A stretch of DNA of 64,000 bases, from assembly GCF_001580455.1 (NCBI RefSeq), contig NZ_CP010951.1, positions 3,311,001 to 3,375,000 on the forward strand, given 5' to 3'. This document shows positions 61,418 through 64,000 of the stretch, one piece after another. Made by a program: the position numbers and the translations under genes. The notes beneath the pieces are model-generated. The model saw nothing but the letters and a program-made list of their open reading frames with translations, was not told the origin of the DNA and did no database searches. Each line of letters starts with the position of its first letter. The stretch's first letter is position 1. The DNA comes from Ramlibacter tataouinensis. Lineage in GTDB: Bacteria; Pseudomonadota; Gammaproteobacteria; Burkholderiales; Burkholderiaceae_C.

Positions 61418-61502
61418 GGCAACGCATATGCCTGACCAAGAGCTCAAAAGGCGCAGAAACGGCAATGCACATGCCTGACCGCGAGGCAAAAAGGTCCAGA
61501 AA
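61418..61502 (+). repeat. Tandem 42-bp direct repeats upstream of the urea transporter
   Basis: Units 61418-61459 and 61461-61502 match at 33 of 42 positions. Each begins GGCAAYGCAYATGCCTGACC and so contains GG-N10-GC, the spacing of a sigma54 -24/-12 element, with a short ATGC-type palindrome. They end 106 bp before the transporter start. Confidence 0.6.
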
Positions 61503-61607
61503 ACCACTTGCCTTTCGAAAAATGCGGCCTATATTGCTCGCCGAGCAAGACAAGATCCTCTCGCTGTCAATCCTCCGGGACCGCTATAGACAAAGGGTCG
61601 TACTGCC

Positions 61608-62519
61608 ATGTCGACTTACGCAAAGGGGAGCGCTGCGGAGCAGCCCATGGTCTGGCGGACTGCCCTCGTCGTGTTGCGCGGTGTGGGACAGGTGATGTTC
61701 CAGGGTCACGCGGGCACGGGAGTGCTCTTTCTCGCAGGTATCGCCCTGGCCTCACCGCTGATGCTCGCCGGAGCGGTCATTGGTGCGGTCATCGGCACCG
61801 TTGTCGCTAAGGTCGCGCGATACGACGAGGGGGAGTTCGACCAGGGAATTTACGGCTTCAACCCCGTTCTCGTCGGTATCGGCACCTTGTTCTATCTTCA
61901 GCCGAGGCCCTTGACCTGGATTCTTCTGGTCGCAGGATGTGTCGTGTCCACGGTACTCACGCATCTGGCACGTCGCCACCTGAGTTTTCCGACCTATACG
62001 GCGCCGTTCATCGTTGTCACCTGGGCTGTCATCATCATCGCGCATGCTGCGGCCGGCACCGGAATCGACGTGAAGCCGGCCCCCGCGCCGGAAACGCCGG
62101 CAGGGTTCCTGACCGCCGTCCTGGCTGGACCCGCGGAAGTCATGTTTGGCGCGACGGTTCTGACCGGACTGCTCTTTCTGATCGGGGTCGCAATCTCCGA
62201 CTGGAGGCACGCTGCGTTGGCCTTGATCGGGTCGCTGGTCGGGACGGCGCTAGCGGTCTATCACAACAACCCGGTCGGCACGATCTCACTCGGCCTCTAT
62301 GGATACAACGCCTCGCTGGCTGCCATGGCCGTGTACCTCTGGCGCAAGTCACTGCTGATCCCTCTGTTGGCCGCGGCAATATCGATTCCACTGACTGAGT
62401 TTTTTCCGAGCCAGCTTGGAATTCCGCCGCTCACGGCCCCGTTTGTCGCGGCCGCCTGGATCGTCATATTGATTGGGCAACTGGAGGCCGTCTTCATCAA
62501 GGAGCCGGCAACGCCATAG
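61608..62519 (+). CDS. Urea transporter (UT family)
   Basis: This 303-residue channel-like protein passes urea across the inner membrane. It has two homologous halves of about five helices, each with the UT signature: GIYGFNPVLVGIGT near residue 78 and GLYGYNASLAAMAV near residue 225. The two Leu-Thr-x-Pro-type segments PTYTAPFIVVTWA and PPLTAPFVAAAWI are also duplicated. It is immediately followed by ureA (25 bp), so it is probably in the urease operon, as in the second urease cluster of Brucella. Confidence 0.92.
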   Translation: MSTYAKGSAAEQPMVWRTALVVLRGVGQVMFQGHAGTGVLFLAGIALASPLMLAGAVIGAVIGTVVAKVARYDEGEFDQGIYGFNPVLVGIGTLFYLQPRPLTWILLVAGCVVSTVLTHLARRHLSFPTYTAPFIVVTWAVIIIAHAAAGTGIDVKPAPAPETPAGFLTAVLAGPAEVMFGATVLTGLLFLIGVAISDWRHAALALIGSLVGTALAVYHNNPVGTISLGLYGYNASLAAMAVYLWRKSLLIPLLAAAISIPLTEFFPSQLGIPPLTAPFVAAAWIVILIGQLEAVFIKEPATP

Positions 62520-62544
62520 CCCGAGACCGCGAGGAGTACCCATC

Positions 62545-62847
62545 ATGCATCTGACACCGCGTGAAATGGAGAAGTTGTTGATTTATCAACTTGCCGACAT
62601 CGCACAAAGGCGTAAAGCCCGGGGGCTCAAGCTGAATCATCCGGAGACGGTCTCGATCATTTGTGCGACCGCCCTCGAGGGCGCGCGCGAAGGCAAGACG
62701 GTCGAAGAGGTCATGAAGGAGGCCGCGTCCGTGTTGACTCGCGGCGACGTCATGGAAGGAGTCGCCGAGATGATCCCGTTCGTCCAGTTGGAGGCAGTCT
62801 TTACCGACGGCAGTCGTTTGGTGACGGTCCATGACCCCATCAGGTGA
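62545..62847 (+). CDS. ureA: Urease subunit gamma
   Basis: This 100-residue small subunit of the nickel enzyme that hydrolyses urea to ammonia and carbamate has normal length for UreA. The conserved MHLTPREMEKLLIY N-terminus, LNHPETVSIICATALEGAREG (read in short blocks) and PFVQLEAVFTDGSRLVTVHDPI C-terminus blocks are all visible. It is followed by ureB after 31 bp. A GAGGAG lies upstream of the ATG. Confidence 0.96.
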   Translation: MHLTPREMEKLLIYQLADIAQRRKARGLKLNHPETVSIICATALEGAREGKTVEEVMKEAASVLTRGDVMEGVAEMIPFVQLEAVFTDGSRLVTVHDPIR

Positions 62848-62878
62848 TTCGTCGTTCGCAACCTCAAGGAGAACAGTT

Positions 62879-63340
62879 ATGGCCAATGCGACTCAAAAGG
62901 ACAAGCCGGCCAGGGACAACGAATCAAAGGAATCGGCCCCGGTAGGCGGACTCATTCTCGCGAAGGGCGAAATCGAGATCAATGCCGGCCGTCCAACAGT
63001 GACCTTGAAGGTCCGCAATACCGGTGACCGTCCGGTTCAGGTTGCCTCGCATTTCCACTTCTTCGAGGTGAATCGGTTCCTGGAGTTCGATCGGGAACAG
63101 GCATTCGGAATGCGAATGGACATCCCGTCGACAACCGCCATCCGGTTCGAGCCCGGTGATGAAAAGGACGTGACGCTTGTCCCAATGGGAGGCAAGCAGT
63201 TCTGCCTTGGCTTCAACAACCTGGCCGACGGATGGACCGGAAGCGGGCCGTCGAAGGACTATCGGCCCAACTTCGACGCCGCCGTGAGGCGCGCCAAGGA
63301 AGGGGGCTTCAAGTCGACAAAGTCCGGCAAGAGCAAGTAG
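62879..63340 (+). CDS. ureB: Urease subunit beta
   Basis: This is a 153-residue subunit. The UreB core starts near residue 22 (GGLILAKGEIEINAG) and includes VASHFHFFEVNRFLEFDR and FEPGDEKDVTLVPMGG. An N-terminal Lys/Glu-rich extension of about 20 residues and a long charged C-terminal tail (RRAKEGGFKSTKSGKSK) make it larger than typical ~105-residue UreB. It precedes ureC by 11 bp. Confidence 0.95.
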   Translation: MANATQKDKPARDNESKESAPVGGLILAKGEIEINAGRPTVTLKVRNTGDRPVQVASHFHFFEVNRFLEFDREQAFGMRMDIPSTTAIRFEPGDEKDVTLVPMGGKQFCLGFNNLADGWTGSGPSKDYRPNFDAAVRRAKEGGFKSTKSGKSK

Positions 63341-63351
63341 GAGGTTCGAAC

Positions 63352-64000
63352 ATGTCAACAATCTCGCGGCGGCAGTACGCGGACCTCTACGGTCCAACTA
63401 CCGGAGACAAGATTCGCCTGGGCGACTCGGATCTCTATGTCGAAATCGAAAGGGATCTGAGGGTCTACGGCGATGAGTTGGTGACAGGCGGCGGAAAGAC
63501 TCTTCGTGATGGGATGGGCTCCGACAACCAAATCACGCAAGAGCAGGGTTGCCTCGATCTCGTCATCACCAATGTGACGATCCTCGATCCAGTGCTGGGC
63601 GTGATCAAGGCCGATGTCGGCGTTCGCAATGGTCGCATCGCCGGCGTCGGGAAAGCCGGGAATCCCGCCACGATGAATGGTGTCACCCCGGGACTGGTTA
63701 CGGGCACCGCAACGGATGCGATCACCGGTGAGCACTTGATTCTGACACCTGCCGGGATGGACACGCACATCCACTACATCTGCCCGCAACAGATTGCTGC
63801 GGCACTATCGAACGGCACGACGACGTTCTGGGGGGGCGGCATCGGCCCGACCGACGGATCCAACGGAGTCACGTCCACGAACGGCCCCTGGAACCTCGAA
63901 ATGATGCTTCGGTCGGTCGAGAACTTGCCCATCAACGTCGGCTTTCACGGAAAGGGCAACAGCAGCGGCATCGCGCCGCTGGTGGAGCAACTTCGAGGCG
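63352..64000 (+). CDS. ureC: Urease subunit alpha, C-terminus cut by window end
   Basis: This is the catalytic subunit with the dinickel site. 216 codons are visible from ATG 63352, preceded by GGAGG. Conserved parts are YADLYGPTTGDKIRLGD at the N-terminus, the KTLRDGMG segment and the first nickel ligands in MDTHIHYICPQQ near residue 140. The full protein is normally ~570 residues. The stretch LVTGTATDAITGEHLILTP before the metal site, and Tyr in HYICPQQ rather than the more usual Phe, suggest a urease lineage distinct from the common betaproteobacterial one. Confidence 0.96.
   Translation, partial: MSTISRRQYADLYGPTTGDKIRLGDSDLYVEIERDLRVYGDELVTGGGKTLRDGMGSDNQITQEQGCLDLVITNVTILDPVLGVIKADVGVRNGRIAGVGKAGNPATMNGVTPGLVTGTATDAITGEHLILTPAGMDTHIHYICPQQIAAALSNGTTTFWGGGIGPTDGSNGVTSTNGPWNLEMMLRSVENLPINVGFHGKGNSSGIAPLVEQLRG

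Overview
The window is a chromosomal segment of a high-G+C betaproteobacterium, most likely Burkholderiales/Comamonadaceae (Ramlibacter- or Variovorax-like). Three things point there: the gene order folC-SPOR-cvpA-purF-metZ-gltX, the many Bug/TctC-type and tannase-type proteins, and Comamonadaceae-like dispersed palindromes. Nearly every real gene is covered by long antisense ORFs, as expected at this base composition. No rRNA, CRISPR array or intact insertion sequence was seen.

Layout, 0-51.3 kb (core-like). 0-6.7 kb, minus strand: a reversible sugar-phosphate pair (PPi-dependent phosphofructokinase, cut by the window start, and fructose-1,6-bisphosphatase) behind aminopeptidase N, then prfB with its programmed frameshift and a HExxH protein. 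6.9-13.3 kb: an alpha/beta hydrolase divergent from an acyl-CoA ligase, RNase II-type nuclease, Tas-like reductase, YbaK-like deacylase and plsY. 13.4-19.3 kb: Bug-type binding protein and LysR regulator divergent from a tannase-like lipoprotein and a second lipoprotein hydrolase. 19.4-25.8 kb, minus: rtcB, hydrolase, aldose epimerase, MFS transporter, a strongly folded repeat element, retropepsin-like protease, yajQ. 25.8-32.5 kb, plus: murB, tamA, tamB. 32.5-37.2 kb, minus: a nitric-oxide response locus (DUF2249 protein, quinol-type NO reductase, Rrf2 regulator, MIP18/SufT-like protein, NnrS) with an FNR-like and an NsrR-like site upstream. 37.3-44.1 kb: small conserved proteins, argG, ppnP, a second tannase-like lipoprotein and a PAYGY-repeat secreted protein. 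44.2-51.3 kb: folC to gltX, then tRNA-Ala(GGC), tRNA-Glu(TTC), tRNA-Asp(GTC) and a terminator.

Layout, 51.3-64 kb (accessory-looking). Right after the tRNA genes the gene density falls, G+C drops visibly towards the right, and decayed fragments appear (a DUF1254 remnant, an outer-membrane-protein C-terminus). Intact genes are an SDR oxidoreductase, a MerR/cobalamin-binding regulator divergent from a cytoplasmic-looking GH3 glycosidase, an orphan membrane protein, an alpha-carbonic anhydrase, an EamA transporter with a His-rich tail, a patatin lipoprotein, and a urea transporter leading into ureA-ureB-ureC (ureC cut by the window end). Urea uptake, urease and carbonic anhydrase would fit a nitrogen/CO2 handling module.

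The most unusual signals are: a 272-bp nested inverted repeat at 24352-24623 that shares its core with a second element at 34448-34534; an in-frame palindromic insertion in the acyl-CoA ligase; a 16-bp hairpin directly before the prfB start codon; paired loss of both conserved cysteines in one tannase paralogue; and a CarH-like regulator lacking one expected histidine.
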